This document shows, one piece after another, positions 53,042-62,294 of a stretch of 64,000 nucleotides of DNA. The stretch spans positions 62,001 through 126,000 of the forward strand of contig NZ_JAVCWH010000001.1 of assembly GCF_030846195.1 (NCBI RefSeq). Direction: 5' to 3'. The notes below the pieces were generated by a model. The model had not been told where the DNA came from, searched no databases, and worked only from the letters and a program-made list of their open reading frames with translations. Origin of the DNA: Paracoccus yibinensis. Lineage in GTDB: Bacteria; Pseudomonadota; Alphaproteobacteria; Rhodobacterales; Rhodobacteraceae. How positions within the stretch are numbered: the stretch's first letter is position 1; each line of letters begins with the position of its first letter. The translations under genes and the position numbers were made by a program.

Positions 53042-53401
53042 TCAGGCGGCGGCTTTCGCCTGCGCCACGATCGCGCCGAAAGCCTCGGGCTCGTTCACGG
53101 CCAGGTCGGCCAGAACCTTGCGGTCAACCTCGATCCCGGCTTTCGCCAGCAGGTTGATGAAGCGCGAATAGGTCATTTCCGCGTCCACCAGACGGACGGC
53201 GGCGTTGATCCGCTGGATCCACAGCGCGCGGAAGTTGCGCTTGCGCGTCTTGCGGTCGCGGGTGGCATACTGGTTCGCCTTGTCCACGGCCTGGGTGGCG
53301 GTGCGGAAGTTGCGCGAACGGTTGCCGTAATAGCCTTTCGCCGCGTCAAGAACCTTCTTGTGGCGGGCGTGGGTGACCTTGCCGGATTTAACTCGTGCCA
53401 T
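53042..53401 (-). CDS. rplT: 50S ribosomal protein L20
   Basis: 119 residues with the L20 start '[29 protein letters not shown]', rich in Lys and Arg, and '[11 protein letters not shown]'. It binds 23S rRNA early in assembly and represses its own operon in many bacteria. It follows rpmI with a 16-bp gap. Confidence 0.98.
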   Translation of the reverse strand: MARVKSGKVTHARHKKVLDAAKGYYGNRSRNFRTATQAVDKANQYATRDRKTRKRNFRALWIQRINAAVRLVDAEMTYSRFINLLAKAGIEVDRKVLADLAVNEPEAFGAIVAQAKAAA

Positions 53402-53417
53402 TGTTCAGTCCTCGCGA

Positions 53418-53618
53418 TCAGCGGTTGTAGGGCATGTATTTCTTGACGATCTTGGCATCCGCGTCCGACAGGACGGTGGTGCCGCGCGCATCGCGAATGA
53501 ACTTCGTCGTGCGCTTGATCATGCCGTGGCGCTTGCCGGCCTGGGCCGATTTCACCTTGCCCGAAGCCGTGAACGAGAACCGCTTCTTGGCGGCCGACTT
53601 GGTCTTCATCTTCGGCAT
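53418..53618 (-). CDS. rpmI: 50S ribosomal protein L35
   Basis: 66 residues from the ATG at 53618, preceded by AAGGAG. It begins [20 protein letters not shown]. It forms an operon with rplT. A sigma-70-like promoter lies 76 bp upstream. Confidence 0.97.
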   Translation of the reverse strand: MPKMKTKSAAKKRFSFTASGKVKSAQAGKRHGMIKRTTKFIRDARGTTVLSDADAKIVKKYMPYNR

Positions 53619-53693
53619 TTTCGTCTCCTTGATCGAAGTGAACGTGCGACTCGGCAATGCCATGGTGGCCGGCCGCACGGGCAGGAAGCGCGC

Positions 53694-53722
53694 CGTATAA
53701 GCGCGCTTGGCTGATTTGGCAA
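53694..53722 (-). promoter_or_regulatory. Candidate sigma-70 promoter of rpmI-rplT
   Basis: Minus strand TTGCCA and TATACG are separated by 17 bp. The downstream leader is about 75 bases, long enough for L20-type autogenous control. Confidence 0.55.
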
Positions 53723-53726
53723 GGGC

Positions 53727-53951
53727 TTACGGCGCAGTCGTGCCGCCGGCAACGCGCGCCCAGGCCTGCGGGATCTGTTCCAGCGTGAAAGGCTGCGGCG
53801 ACAGATAGGCGGCGGCGAAGATCGCGGCGATCCCCAGCACCAGCAGGATCGCGGCCGCGCGCGGGGGCTGCGTCCGCAAAAGCTGCACGACGGCGACAAG
53901 GACCGATATCAGGCACAGCGCGATGCCGCCCAGCAGCAGAAGATCAGACAT
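53727..53951 (-). CDS. Small membrane protein of unknown function
   Basis: 74 residues with two hydrophobic segments (residues about 4-24 'LLLLGGIALCLISVLVAVVQLL' and 33-49 'AAAILLVLGIAAIFAAAYL'). No family is recognised. It lies downstream of pyk on the same strand (33-bp gap) and its end falls within the rpmI promoter region. Confidence 0.65.
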   Translation of the reverse strand: MSDLLLLGGIALCLISVLVAVVQLLRTQPPRAAAILLVLGIAAIFAAAYLSPQPFTLEQIPQAWARVAGGTTAP

Positions 53952-53984
53952 GGATGTCCCCGGATTTGTTGACGTCCACCGGGC

Positions 53985-55430
53985 TTATTCTGGATCGGAC
54001 GCGAAGATCAAGCGTTCGTCGCAAGGCGCGATGCGGACGATGTTGGTGCTGCCCGGTACGTTGAAGGGCACGCCCGCGATCACGACGACCTGACGGGTTT
54101 CGTCGGCAAAGTTGAATTCCCGTGCGGCGCGGGTGGCGTTGACCACCGCCTCCTTGAAGCGGCCCAGTTGCGGCGTGATGACACAATGCGTCCCCCAGGT
54201 CAGGCACATGCGGCGCAGGACCGATTCGACATGGGTCAGCGCAATGATCGGCACGCGCGGCCGTTCGCGCGCAACCAGGCTGGCGGTCTTGCCGGACTGG
54301 CTGAAGGCGCAGATCGCGGCGATGTCCGTGGTTTCCGCGATCTCACGCGCGGCGGTGACGATGGCGTCGGCCACGGTATGCAGCTTGTTCTGGCGCGAAG
54401 CCTCGATGATGGCGCGATAGTTGCTGTCGGCCTCGACGGACCGTGCGACGCTGTCCATGGTCCGCACGGCTTCGATGGGATAGGCGCCGGCGGCGCTTTC
54501 GGCCGACAGCATCACGGCGTCCGCGCCTTCGTAGATGGCGTTGGCGACGTCGCTGACCTCGGCCCGCGTGGGCATCGGGCTTTCGATCATCGACTCCAGC
54601 ATTTGCGTGGCAACGATCACCGGCTTGGCGGCAGACCGGCATTTGCGCACCAGCCGTTTCTGGATGGGCGGGACCGAGTGAATGGGCAGTTCCACCCCAA
54701 GGTCGCCGCGCGCGACCATGATGCCGTCGGACACCGCAAGAATTTCCTCGAACGCATCGACCGCGGCGGGCTTTTCGATCTTGGACAGGATCGCGGCGCG
54801 GCCTTTGGCCAGGGCGCGCGCTTCCTCGACGTCGGCGGCCCGCTGAACAAAGGACAGCGCCAGCCAATCAACACCCAATTCGCAGGCAAATTCCAGATCC
54901 GCCCGGTCCTTGTCGGACAAAGCCGCCAGGGGCAGCACCACATCCGGCACGTTCACGCCCTTGCGGTCGCTGATGGTGCCGCCGACCGTCACCGTGCAAT
55001 CGGCGAAGTCGGGACCGCATTCATCGACGCGCAGACGGATCTTGCCGTCGTTGACCAGCAGGTTGCTGCCCGGAACCAGGGCTGCGAAAATCTCGGGGTG
55101 GGGCAACTGCACGCGTTGAGAATCACCAAGCGCAGGGTCCAGATCGAAGCGGAAGCGGTTTCCCTCCTCCAGGTCGCAGGCTCCTGCGGTGAACTGGCCT
55201 ACCCGCAGCTTCGGCCCCTGCAAATCCGCCAGGATGGCAATAGGACGGCCGGTCTCCGCCTCGACGGCGCGGATCGCGTCATAGCGGGCGCGGTGGTCGG
55301 CATGGCTGCCGTGGCTCATGTTCAGGCGAAAGACATCGGCGCCGGTGTCGAACAGCGCACGGATCATGTCCTGGGTGCTGGATGCAGGTCCCAAAGTTGC
55401 CACGATCTTCACGTTGCGATGTCGTCTCAT
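53985..55430 (-). CDS. pyk: Pyruvate kinase
   Basis: 481 residues. It starts 'RNVKIVATLGPASSTQDMIRALFDTGADVFRLNMSHG', and has the catalytic 'ILSKIEKPAAVDAFEEIL' and the signature 'DGIMVARGDLGVELPI'. The C-terminal allosteric domain is present. It makes pyruvate and ATP from phosphoenolpyruvate. The start at 55430 is divergent from the amidohydrolase gene, with a 95-bp gap. Confidence 0.96.
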   Translation of the reverse strand: MRRHRNVKIVATLGPASSTQDMIRALFDTGADVFRLNMSHGSHADHRARYDAIRAVEAETGRPIAILADLQGPKLRVGQFTAGACDLEEGNRFRFDLDPALGDSQRVQLPHPEIFAALVPGSNLLVNDGKIRLRVDECGPDFADCTVTVGGTISDRKGVNVPDVVLPLAALSDKDRADLEFACELGVDWLALSFVQRAADVEEARALAKGRAAILSKIEKPAAVDAFEEILAVSDGIMVARGDLGVELPIHSVPPIQKRLVRKCRSAAKPVIVATQMLESMIESPMPTRAEVSDVANAIYEGADAVMLSAESAAGAYPIEAVRTMDSVARSVEADSNYRAIIEASRQNKLHTVADAIVTAAREIAETTDIAAICAFSQSGKTASLVARERPRVPIIALTHVESVLRRMCLTWGTHCVITPQLGRFKEAVVNATRAAREFNFADETRQVVVIAGVPFNVPGSTNIVRIAPCDERLIFASDPE

Positions 55431-55525
55431 CCCGGCGTCCTTCTTCCGTTTGCGCTAACTATGGTCCAGATCGCCAGCGGCTGCAACTGGCGTCCGGTGC
55501 GAGCATCGCATAGACAATCGCCAAG

Positions 55526-56284
55526 ATGAAGGATGACCGACCCATGACCGAACGCGCCTTCTGGACCGAGGGCGAGGATCGCCCGTCCCGCTGGCTGATC
55601 ACCTGCGACCACGCGACGAACCGGGTGCCTGCCTGGGTGGGGGGGGGCGACCTGGGCATCGCCCCCGAAGACATGGCGCGCCACATCGCCTATGACGTGG
55701 GCGCGGCCGGGTTGGCGTCGAAACTGGCGGTCATGATGGACGCGCCCGCGATCTTTTCGGATTTCTCGCGCCTGGTGATCGACCCAAACCGGGGCGAGGA
55801 CGACCCGACCCTGCTGATGCGGCTTTATGACGGCACGGTCATCCCGGCGAACAAGAACGCCGACACGGCCGAGCGGGAGCGTCGCCTGAACCGGTTGCAC
55901 CGCCCCTATCACACAGCCCTTGCCCGGCTGGCGGACGGCCATCCCGACCGCTGCATCTGCGCGATCCACAGCTTTACCCCGCAATTGCGCGGCCGTCCCC
56001 AGCGTCCTTGGCAAGTGGGGATTCTGTATTCCTATCAAGATGTGCGGCTGGGTGTACCCCTGGTCCAGGCCTGTCGCCAGATGGGCTGGATCACCGGGGA
56101 AAACCAACCTTATGACGGCCACCTTGAGGGTGACTCAATCGACCGCCATGCCCTGCGCCATGCCCGGCCCAATGTATTGGTGGAAGTCCGCAACGACCTG
56201 ATTGCGGATGAGGTCGGCCAGGCCGAATGGGCCGCCCGGCTGGCTCCCGTGATCGCCGCGACGCTGACTGCGTCGGGGTTGTGA
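55526..56284 (+). CDS. N-formylglutamate amidohydrolase-family protein
   Basis: 252 residues (or from the ATG at 55544). It has 'LITCDHATNRVPAWVG', 'MARHIAYDVGAAGLASKLAVMMDAPAIFSDFSRLVIDPNRG' and 'AIHSFTPQLRGRPQRPWQVGIL', which define this zinc peptidase-like family (HutG/DUF-type). Family members deformylate N-formylglutamate in histidine breakdown, but no hut genes are nearby, so the substrate is open. Confidence 0.88.
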   Translation: MKDDRPMTERAFWTEGEDRPSRWLITCDHATNRVPAWVGGGDLGIAPEDMARHIAYDVGAAGLASKLAVMMDAPAIFSDFSRLVIDPNRGEDDPTLLMRLYDGTVIPANKNADTAERERRLNRLHRPYHTALARLADGHPDRCICAIHSFTPQLRGRPQRPWQVGILYSYQDVRLGVPLVQACRQMGWITGENQPYDGHLEGDSIDRHALRHARPNVLVEVRNDLIADEVGQAEWAARLAPVIAATLTASGL

Positions 56285-56439
56285 TCCGGCGGGGCGAAAT
56301 GTCAAGGCAACCGATTTCTGGCCCTTGAAGGCATGACCATCGGAAAACAGCCGGCATCTGCCGGCAGTCCCAACGTCCTGAAGGCTGCGGATGCAGAGAT
56401 GTGGACTTGCTCGTGATAAGCGTGCGCCTGTATCTTAAC

Positions 56440-57771
56440 TCAAACGGAGTCCAGATACAGTTCCACCGTTTCCTCGTCCGACAGTTCCGACATGTAGTGC
56501 AGTTCCTGCCGCTTGGTCATCACGAAATTGTCGATCAGATGGGATGGAAAGATTCGCCGCATTTCGGGGCATGTGTGGAAGGCATCGATCGCCTCGCCCC
56601 ATGTGGCGGGAAGCTGATCCAGTTTCTGGTCATAGGCGTTCCCCTTGAAGGGTTCGGGTGCCTTCTGCTTTTCAAGCAGCCCGTTCAGCGCGGCCCCCAG
56701 GATCGCCGCGACCGTCAGATAGGGGTTCACGTCGCCGCCCGCCACGCGATGTTCGATCCGCCGTGCCTTGGGGCCAGAGGACGGGATGCGGATCGCCGCC
56801 GTGCGGTTTTCATAGGCCCAGCCTATGCCGGTCGGCGCATGGGCGTTGGGCACAAGCCGGTCATAACTGTTCTCGTGCGGGGCGAACAGCAGCGTCGATC
56901 CCGGCATGGCGCGCAGGCAGCCAGCAACCGCGTGGCGCAGTTCGTCCGTCCCCTCGTCCCCGCCATTGTCGAAGATGTTGCGTCCGTCCTTGTCGAGGAT
57001 CGAGAAATGCATGTGCATCCCGTTCCCCGAAAACGTCTCGTAGGGCTTGGCCATGAAGCTGCCGGCAAAGCCGTATTGGCGCGCGATCCCCTTGACCAGC
57101 ATCTTGAACAGCCAGGTGTCGTCCGCAGCCTTCAGCGGGTCGGCCTGGTGCATCAGGTTGATCTCGAACTGGCCCGGTCCTGCTTCGGATATGGCGGTAT
57201 CGGCGGGTATGTCCATCGCCTCGCAGGCGTCATAAAGCGTGGTGAAGAACTGGTCGAAGGCGTCAAGCGCACGCAGGCTCAGCACCTCGCCGCCGGTGCG
57301 GCGCTTGCCTGATCTGGGACTTGGGGGAACGCGCAACTGGCGGCCTGAATCGTCGATCAGGAAGAATTCCAGCTCGGTCGCCACCACCGGGGTCAGTCCG
57401 GCCGCCTGGTATCGTTCGACGACACGGGCCAGGGCTTGCCGGGGATCGCCCTCATAGGGTCGTCCGTCCGGGTGGAACATCCACAAGGGCAAGAGCGCGG
57501 TCGGCGCGTCCAGCCAGGGCATCGGCAGGAAGCCACGTTCCGTAGGCAGCAGCAGCCCGTCAGGGTCGCCGATCTCGAAGACCAGGGGGCTGTCCTCGAC
57601 ATCCTCGCCCCAGATATCCAGGTTCAGGACGGAATAAGGAAACTTGGTCCCTTCCTCCAGCAGCTTGCTGGCATATCGGGCGGGGACGCGCTTGCCGCGG
57701 GCGACGCCGTTCAGATCGGAAGCGGCGACGCGGATGGTCTTGACCTCGGGGTGTTCTCTGAGCCAGTCCAT
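56440..57771 (-). CDS. Glutamine-synthetase-family ligase (PuuA-like, probable glutamylpolyamine synthetase)
   Basis: 443 residues from the ATG at 57771. A GS-III/PuuA-like domain order: beta-grasp N-terminus, then 'VVATELEFFLID', 'ISEAGPGQFEINLMHQADPLKAADD', 'FSGNGMHMHFSI' and 'RTAAIRIPSSGPKARRIEHRVAGGDVNPYLTVAAILGAALNGL'. Such enzymes ligate glutamate to putrescine or other amines. It is the last gene of a polar amino acid ABC operon (4 bp after the permease), so it may process what is imported. Confidence 0.85.
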   Translation of the reverse strand: MDWLREHPEVKTIRVAASDLNGVARGKRVPARYASKLLEEGTKFPYSVLNLDIWGEDVEDSPLVFEIGDPDGLLLPTERGFLPMPWLDAPTALLPLWMFHPDGRPYEGDPRQALARVVERYQAAGLTPVVATELEFFLIDDSGRQLRVPPSPRSGKRRTGGEVLSLRALDAFDQFFTTLYDACEAMDIPADTAISEAGPGQFEINLMHQADPLKAADDTWLFKMLVKGIARQYGFAGSFMAKPYETFSGNGMHMHFSILDKDGRNIFDNGGDEGTDELRHAVAGCLRAMPGSTLLFAPHENSYDRLVPNAHAPTGIGWAYENRTAAIRIPSSGPKARRIEHRVAGGDVNPYLTVAAILGAALNGLLEKQKAPEPFKGNAYDQKLDQLPATWGEAIDAFHTCPEMRRIFPSHLIDNFVMTKRQELHYMSELSDEETVELYLDSV

Positions 57772-57775
57772 GATT

Positions 57776-58600
57776 TCACCGGATGATTTGCGGGCGGTAC
57801 CGGATACGCCCGGCCGCACCGGGCAGGTGGCGGTTCAGGCGCCGGTTCACGATGCCGGACAGACCGATCAGCGCAAGGGTCGAGACGATGAAATAAAGCG
57901 CGACGATCGGATAGGCAATGAAGGGGTTGAAAGTCTGGCCCGCGAAATAGCTGGCGTAATACAGGCTGTCGCCCCGCTGCTGAAAGGCCGGAAAGCCCGA
58001 AAAGAAGACCAGCGTGGTCGCATGGAACAGGAAGATCGCCTCGTTCGTGTAGGACGGCCAGGCCAGCCGCAGCATCGTGGGCCACAGCACGCGGCGGAAC
58101 TTGGTCCAGCCGGTCATGCCATACGCCTCGGCGGCCTCGATGTCGCCCTTGGGGACCGACATCAGCGCGCCGTGGAAGATCTGCGCGGAATAGGCGGCGG
58201 TGTTCAGCGTCAGCACGATCAGCGCGCCGGCCCAGGCCTTGGTCAGCCAGCTTGTTGCCACGGTGAAGCCGAAGATCTCGACGCCCGCGCGGGGCAGCAT
58301 CACCAGGGCCTCGTAGGCCAGGAAGAACTGGATGAACAAGGGGCTGCCGCGGAACAGGAAGATGAAGCCTTCGGCGGGCTTGCGCAGCCAGGAATTCGTG
58401 CTGGTCTTGGCAAGGGCAAGACCGGTCGCCAGGAAGAACCCGAACAGCAGGGCGAAGAAGGCGAAATACAGGTTCCAGATAAGCCCCGACCCGATCAGCG
58501 TGAACTGCTGGCACAGCGTGAAGTCGCTTCGCGGCAGCAGCCGTTCGCCGAAGCCAAGCGACCGCAGGCCATAGTCCATGATCGTCTGCGCGCAACTCAC
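57776..58600 (-). CDS. Polar amino acid ABC permease (HisM-like)
   Basis: 274 residues with about five to six membrane segments and the permease EAA loop 'AAEAYGMTGWTKFRRVLWPTMLRLAWPSYTNEAI'. The start overlaps the preceding permease gene by 4 bp. It forms the inner-membrane channel with the HisQ-like subunit. Confidence 0.9.
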   Translation of the reverse strand: MSCAQTIMDYGLRSLGFGERLLPRSDFTLCQQFTLIGSGLIWNLYFAFFALLFGFFLATGLALAKTSTNSWLRKPAEGFIFLFRGSPLFIQFFLAYEALVMLPRAGVEIFGFTVATSWLTKAWAGALIVLTLNTAAYSAQIFHGALMSVPKGDIEAAEAYGMTGWTKFRRVLWPTMLRLAWPSYTNEAIFLFHATTLVFFSGFPAFQQRGDSLYYASYFAGQTFNPFIAYPIVALYFIVSTLALIGLSGIVNRRLNRHLPGAAGRIRYRPQIIR

Positions 58601-59481
58601 ACCACACCTGCCTTGCGCTGCGCCTCGCCCGCCATGGTGGCTTGTCCCGCAGAAAGGCGATGGATCACCCGGTCAAGCACGCGTTCGGACACCCAAGTCA
58701 TCAGCAGATAGAAGACCAGCACCGCCAGGAAGTAATAAAGCCGCCAGTCGGGGTGCGGATAGGCAAAGGACGATGTCTTGGCCCCGCCCAGTTCGCGTGC
58801 CCAATAGACGATGTCCTCGATCCCCAGAAGGAACAGCAGCGGCGTGGCCTTGATGAGGATCATCCACAGGTTCGACAGGCCCGGCAGCGCATAGGTCCAC
58901 ATCTGCGGCACCAGGATGCGCCTTGTGACCTGGCGGGGCGTCATGCCATAGGCCTCGGCCGTTTCCAGTTGCGCTCGGGGCACAGCCTGCATCGCGCCAT
59001 ACAGCACGTTCGCCGCGAAGGCGCCGAAAACGACCGAGAAGGCGATCACGGCCAGCGTCATGGCATAAATGTCATGCACCCATTCCGGGCTGGTGGACAG
59101 GGGCAGCTTGGCGGACGCGCAGACGACGAAATCGTTGCCCTGCCGCACTGGCGCGTCGCTGTCGCACAGCGCCTGATGCCGCAGCCATTCCAGCCCCTGA
59201 TCCAGCGCAATCGGCACGAACAGGAAGAACACGATGTCCGGCACACCCCGCACCATCGAGGTATAGATTTTGCCGAACCACCGGACCGGCGCGATCCGCG
59301 ACCGGGAGGCCATTGCGCCGCCATAGCCGAACAGCAATGCGATGGGCGCAGTGATCGCCAGCAACAGCAGGACCACCCCGAAGCTGGCATAGAACAGCAT
59401 ATGCGTGCCCGTCGTCAGATAACACGACAGCCAGGCAAGCCCGTCCAGCACCGAAGGGTCGCTGCAAAAGGAAAACATCAT
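58597..59481 (-). CDS. Polar amino acid ABC permease (HisQ-like)
   Basis: 294 residues. The EAA loop is 'ETAEAYGMTPRQVTRRILVPQMWTYALPGLSNLWMILIKATPLLFLLG'. A periplasmic insert of about 35 residues (residues ~90-130, with two Cys) is longer than in HisQ. It pairs with the downstream HisM-like subunit. Confidence 0.9.
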   Translation of the reverse strand: MMFSFCSDPSVLDGLAWLSCYLTTGTHMLFYASFGVVLLLLAITAPIALLFGYGGAMASRSRIAPVRWFGKIYTSMVRGVPDIVFFLFVPIALDQGLEWLRHQALCDSDAPVRQGNDFVVCASAKLPLSTSPEWVHDIYAMTLAVIAFSVVFGAFAANVLYGAMQAVPRAQLETAEAYGMTPRQVTRRILVPQMWTYALPGLSNLWMILIKATPLLFLLGIEDIVYWARELGGAKTSSFAYPHPDWRLYYFLAVLVFYLLMTWVSERVLDRVIHRLSAGQATMAGEAQRKAGVV

Positions 59482-59523
59482 CTGTCCCGGTAAAGGCCGC
59501 GGGTCGTCCCGCAGCCCGTCAGA

Positions 59524-60246
59524 TCATTCGTAGGTCTGCGCGTCGTCGCCAAAGTGCTTCTTGATCAACTCGTTCAGGCTACCATCTTCCTTCATCGCAG
59601 TGATGGCGGCGTCAAGTTTTTCGCGCAGTTCGGTATCGGATTGGCGCACGCCCACGCCGATGCCTTCGTCCAGGTTCACCTGCTCGCCCACGAAGACCAG
59701 ATCGTTGCTGTCCTCGACGAAGGGGCGCATCACCTCGTGGTCGCCGAAGCCTGCATCCGCCTCTCCGTTGCGGACGGCGGCGAAGACCTGGTCGATGTTC
59801 GGGAATTCCAGCATCGTCGCGCCGGTTTCCGCGATGTGCGAGGCCTGCACGGTCCCGGTCTGCACGGCGATCACGCCGCCTTCCAGATCGACGCCATCCT
59901 GCAGCGCGACATAGGACGACGGCGCGGGCGGCAGGTAATCCTGCGTGAAGGCGATGACGGCCTTGCGTTCGTCGTTGATGCTCATGGCAGCCATGATGGT
60001 GTCATAGTTCGACGACACCAGGTTCGGGATGATCGAATCCCAGTCGTTCTTGACCCAGGTGCATTCCAGTTCCGCGCGCCGGCACAGTTCGTCGCCCAGT
60101 TCCCGCTCGAACCCCGCGACCTCGCCCGCCTCGTTGATGAAGTTGTAGGGAGGGTATGCACCCTCGGTCCCCATGCGGACGGTCTGGGTCATGCCCATTC
60201 CGGCGGTCAGGGCCAGTGCAGTTGCGGCAAGCAGCAGTTTCTTCAT
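59524..60246 (-). CDS. Periplasmic amino-acid-binding protein of the ABC importer
   Basis: 240 residues from the ATG at 60246. Signal peptide MKKLLLAATALALTAGMGMT. The mature part matches the HisJ/LAO family: 'RMGTEGAYPPYNFINEAGEVAGFERELGDELCRR', 'DSIIPNLVSSNYDTIMAAMSINDERKAVIAFT'. The Arg that grips the ligand carboxylate is present (NDERK). Ligands of this subfamily are usually basic amino acids or polyamine precursors. It is 42 bp before the HisQ-like gene. Confidence 0.9.
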   Translation of the reverse strand: MKKLLLAATALALTAGMGMTQTVRMGTEGAYPPYNFINEAGEVAGFERELGDELCRRAELECTWVKNDWDSIIPNLVSSNYDTIMAAMSINDERKAVIAFTQDYLPPAPSSYVALQDGVDLEGGVIAVQTGTVQASHIAETGATMLEFPNIDQVFAAVRNGEADAGFGDHEVMRPFVEDSNDLVFVGEQVNLDEGIGVGVRQSDTELREKLDAAITAMKEDGSLNELIKKHFGDDAQTYE

Positions 60247-60272
60247 TCTTTCTCTCCTGTTGGTCATCTTTT

Positions 60273-61088
60273 CTAATGCGCCATCGAGGCGCTGAGGAAC
60301 TGGCGCAGCCGGTCGGTCCGGGGCGCGCCGAAAAGCTGGTCCGGGGAGCCTTCCTCGGCGATCAGGCCCTGATGAAGGAAGACCACATGATCACTGACAT
60401 CGGCGGCCAGGCGCATGTCATGGGTCACGATGATCATCGTGCGCTGTTCGTCGGCCAGATCCTTGATGACGCGCACGACCTCTTGCTGCAGCTCGGGATC
60501 CAGCGCGCTTGTCGGTTCGTCGAACAGCAGGGCCTTGGGCTGCATGCACAGGGCGCGGGCGATGGCGGCGCGCTGCTGCTGGCCGCCGGAAAGCTGCGCG
60601 GGCCAGGCGTCGCACTTGTCGCCGATGCCGACCTTCTCCAGCAGGGCGCGGGCGCGGGCCTCGACGGCGGTGCGATCCTCGCGCAGGACTGTCACGGGCG
60701 CCTCCATCACGTTCTGGAGGATGGTCATATGGGCCCACAGGTTGAACTGCTGGAACACCATCGACAGGTTGGTGCGGAACCGTATCACCTGGGCGCGGTC
60801 GGCGGGCACGCGGGCCATGCCCTGCCCTTTCCAGCGGACCGCTTCGCCTTCGAAACTGATCTCGCCCGCCTGGCTGTTTTCCAGCAGGTTGCAACAGCGC
60901 AGCAGCGTGGATTTTCCCGAACCCGAAGATCCGATCAGGCTGATCACATGGCCGCGCGGCGCGGTCAGGGAAACGCCCTTCAGCACCTCGACCGAACCAT
61001 AGGCCTTGTGCAGGTCCTGGATCTGGATCACGGGCGCGGCGTCATTCTGGACGGGTTTATCGTTCATCATCGGCGCATTGGGCGACAA
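60273..61088 (-). CDS. Polar amino acid ABC transporter ATPase (HisP-like)
   Basis: 271 residues (ATGs at 61070 and 61067 are alternatives). Walker A GSSGSGKST, signature LSGGQQQRAAIARAL, Walker B 'ALLFDEPTSALDPEL' and switch His 'IVTHDM'. It is the first gene of the operon ATPase-binding protein-permease-permease-GS-like, 26 bp before the binding-protein gene. Confidence 0.95.
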   Translation of the reverse strand: MSPNAPMMNDKPVQNDAAPVIQIQDLHKAYGSVEVLKGVSLTAPRGHVISLIGSSGSGKSTLLRCCNLLENSQAGEISFEGEAVRWKGQGMARVPADRAQVIRFRTNLSMVFQQFNLWAHMTILQNVMEAPVTVLREDRTAVEARARALLEKVGIGDKCDAWPAQLSGGQQQRAAIARALCMQPKALLFDEPTSALDPELQQEVVRVIKDLADEQRTMIIVTHDMRLAADVSDHVVFLHQGLIAEEGSPDQLFGAPRTDRLRQFLSASMAH

Positions 61089-61117
61089 TCCCGGCGCTTT
61101 TGCAACGGGGTCTGCAG

Positions 61118-61145
61118 GGCAACCTGCCGATAAACGCAGGTTGCC
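61118..61145 (-). other. Hairpin between purS and the ABC operon
   Basis: GGCAACCTGC/GCAGGTTGCC perfect 10-bp stem with an 8-base loop, 6 bp downstream of purS. No T-run follows, so it may be a Rho-dependent pause or RNA-stability element. Confidence 0.4.
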
Positions 61146-61151
61146 GCTGCG

Positions 61152-61391
61152 TCAGACGATCTCGACCGCGTATTTCTCGATGACGGTATTGGCCAGAAGC
61201 CCCTCGCACATCTTTTCCACCTCGGTCTTGGCCTGCGCCGCATCCGTCGCGTCCAGGTCCAGTTCGATCACCTTGCCCTGCCGGACACCCGAGACACCCT
61301 TGTGTCCAAGTCCGCCAAGCGCGTGGCGGATCGCCTCGCCCTGCGGGTCAAGGACGCCATCCTTCAGCATGATCGTGACACGGGCTTTCAT
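61152..61391 (-). CDS. purS: PurS subunit of phosphoribosylformylglycinamidine synthase
   Basis: 79 residues from the ATG at 61391. 'MKARVTIMLKDGVLDPQGEAIRHALGGLGHKGVSGVRQGKVIELDLDA' is the PurS pattern. PurS bridges PurL and PurQ. It follows purC by 11 bp; purQ and purL are not downstream, where the ABC operon starts. Confidence 0.95.
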   Translation of the reverse strand: MKARVTIMLKDGVLDPQGEAIRHALGGLGHKGVSGVRQGKVIELDLDATDAAQAKTEVEKMCEGLLANTVIEKYAVEIV

Positions 61392-61402
61392 GGCGTCTTC
61401 CT

Positions 61403-62164
61403 TCAGTTGATCGCGGTCGGTTTCAGGCTGGTGGTGTTGGCGGGCATCAGGCCCAGCCGGCGCGCAACCTCGGTATAGGCGTCGGTCAGGTTGCCCAGGT
61501 CGCGGCGGAACACGTCCTTGTCCAGCTTCTGCCCGGTCTTCATGTCCCACAACCGGCAGCTGTCGGGGCTGATCTCGTCCGCGACGATCAGGCGCATGAA
61601 GTCGTTGTCCCAGACCCGGCCGATCTCGATCTTGAAGTCGATCAGCTTGATGCCGACGCCATAGAAGACGCCCGACAGGAAGTCGTTGACGCGGAGTGCC
61701 AGCGACACGATGTCGTCCAGATCCTGCTGGGTCGCCCAGCCGAAGGCGATGATGTATTCTTCGCTGACCATCGGGTCGCCCAGTTCGTCGTTCTTGAAGC
61801 TGTATTCGACGATGGGACGCGGCAGCAGCGTGCCTTCCTCAAGCCCCAGTCGCTTGGACAGGGAACCTGCGGCGAAGTTGCGCACGATCACTTCCAGCGG
61901 CACGATTTCCACCTGGCGGATCAGCTGCTCGCGCATGTTGATGCGGCGGATGAAGTGGTTGGGGACGCCGATATTCGTCAGCCCGTTCATGAAGAATTCG
62001 GACAAGCGGTTGTTCAGGACGCCCTTGCCTTCGATCACGGCCTTTTTCTGGGCGTTGAAGGCGGTCGCGTCATCCTTGAAATACTGGACCAGGGTGCCGG
62101 GTTCGGTGCCTTCGTAAAGGATCTTCGCCTTGCCTTCGTAGATCTTCTTGCGGCGCGGTGCCAT
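61403..62164 (-). CDS. purC: SAICAR synthetase
   Basis: 253 residues. '[47 protein letters not shown]' at the N-terminus binds ATP; '[12 protein letters not shown]' and '[11 protein letters not shown]' are further signatures. It joins aspartate to CAIR in purine synthesis. It leads the purC-purS pair and is divergent from the zeta-inhibitor gene. Confidence 0.97.
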   Translation of the reverse strand: MAPRRKKIYEGKAKILYEGTEPGTLVQYFKDDATAFNAQKKAVIEGKGVLNNRLSEFFMNGLTNIGVPNHFIRRINMREQLIRQVEIVPLEVIVRNFAAGSLSKRLGLEEGTLLPRPIVEYSFKNDELGDPMVSEEYIIAFGWATQQDLDDIVSLALRVNDFLSGVFYGVGIKLIDFKIEIGRVWDNDFMRLIVADEISPDSCRLWDMKTGQKLDKDVFRRDLGNLTDAYTEVARRLGLMPANTTSLKPTAIN

Positions 62165-62294
62165 GACGGGCGTCCTTTCGCATGTCCCTTATCCAAAGCG
62201 CCTTACCCCACAAGCGCCCCCGGGGGCAATACGAGAGGCTTGCAAGCGCCCGTGGCCGGGATAACATCAAGACCAAGACAACACGGAGGCCACG

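Noticed and set aside
56349..56364. GCCGGCA-TC-TGCCGGC palindrome as a terminator
   Set aside because: No T-run on either strand and no gene ends close enough.
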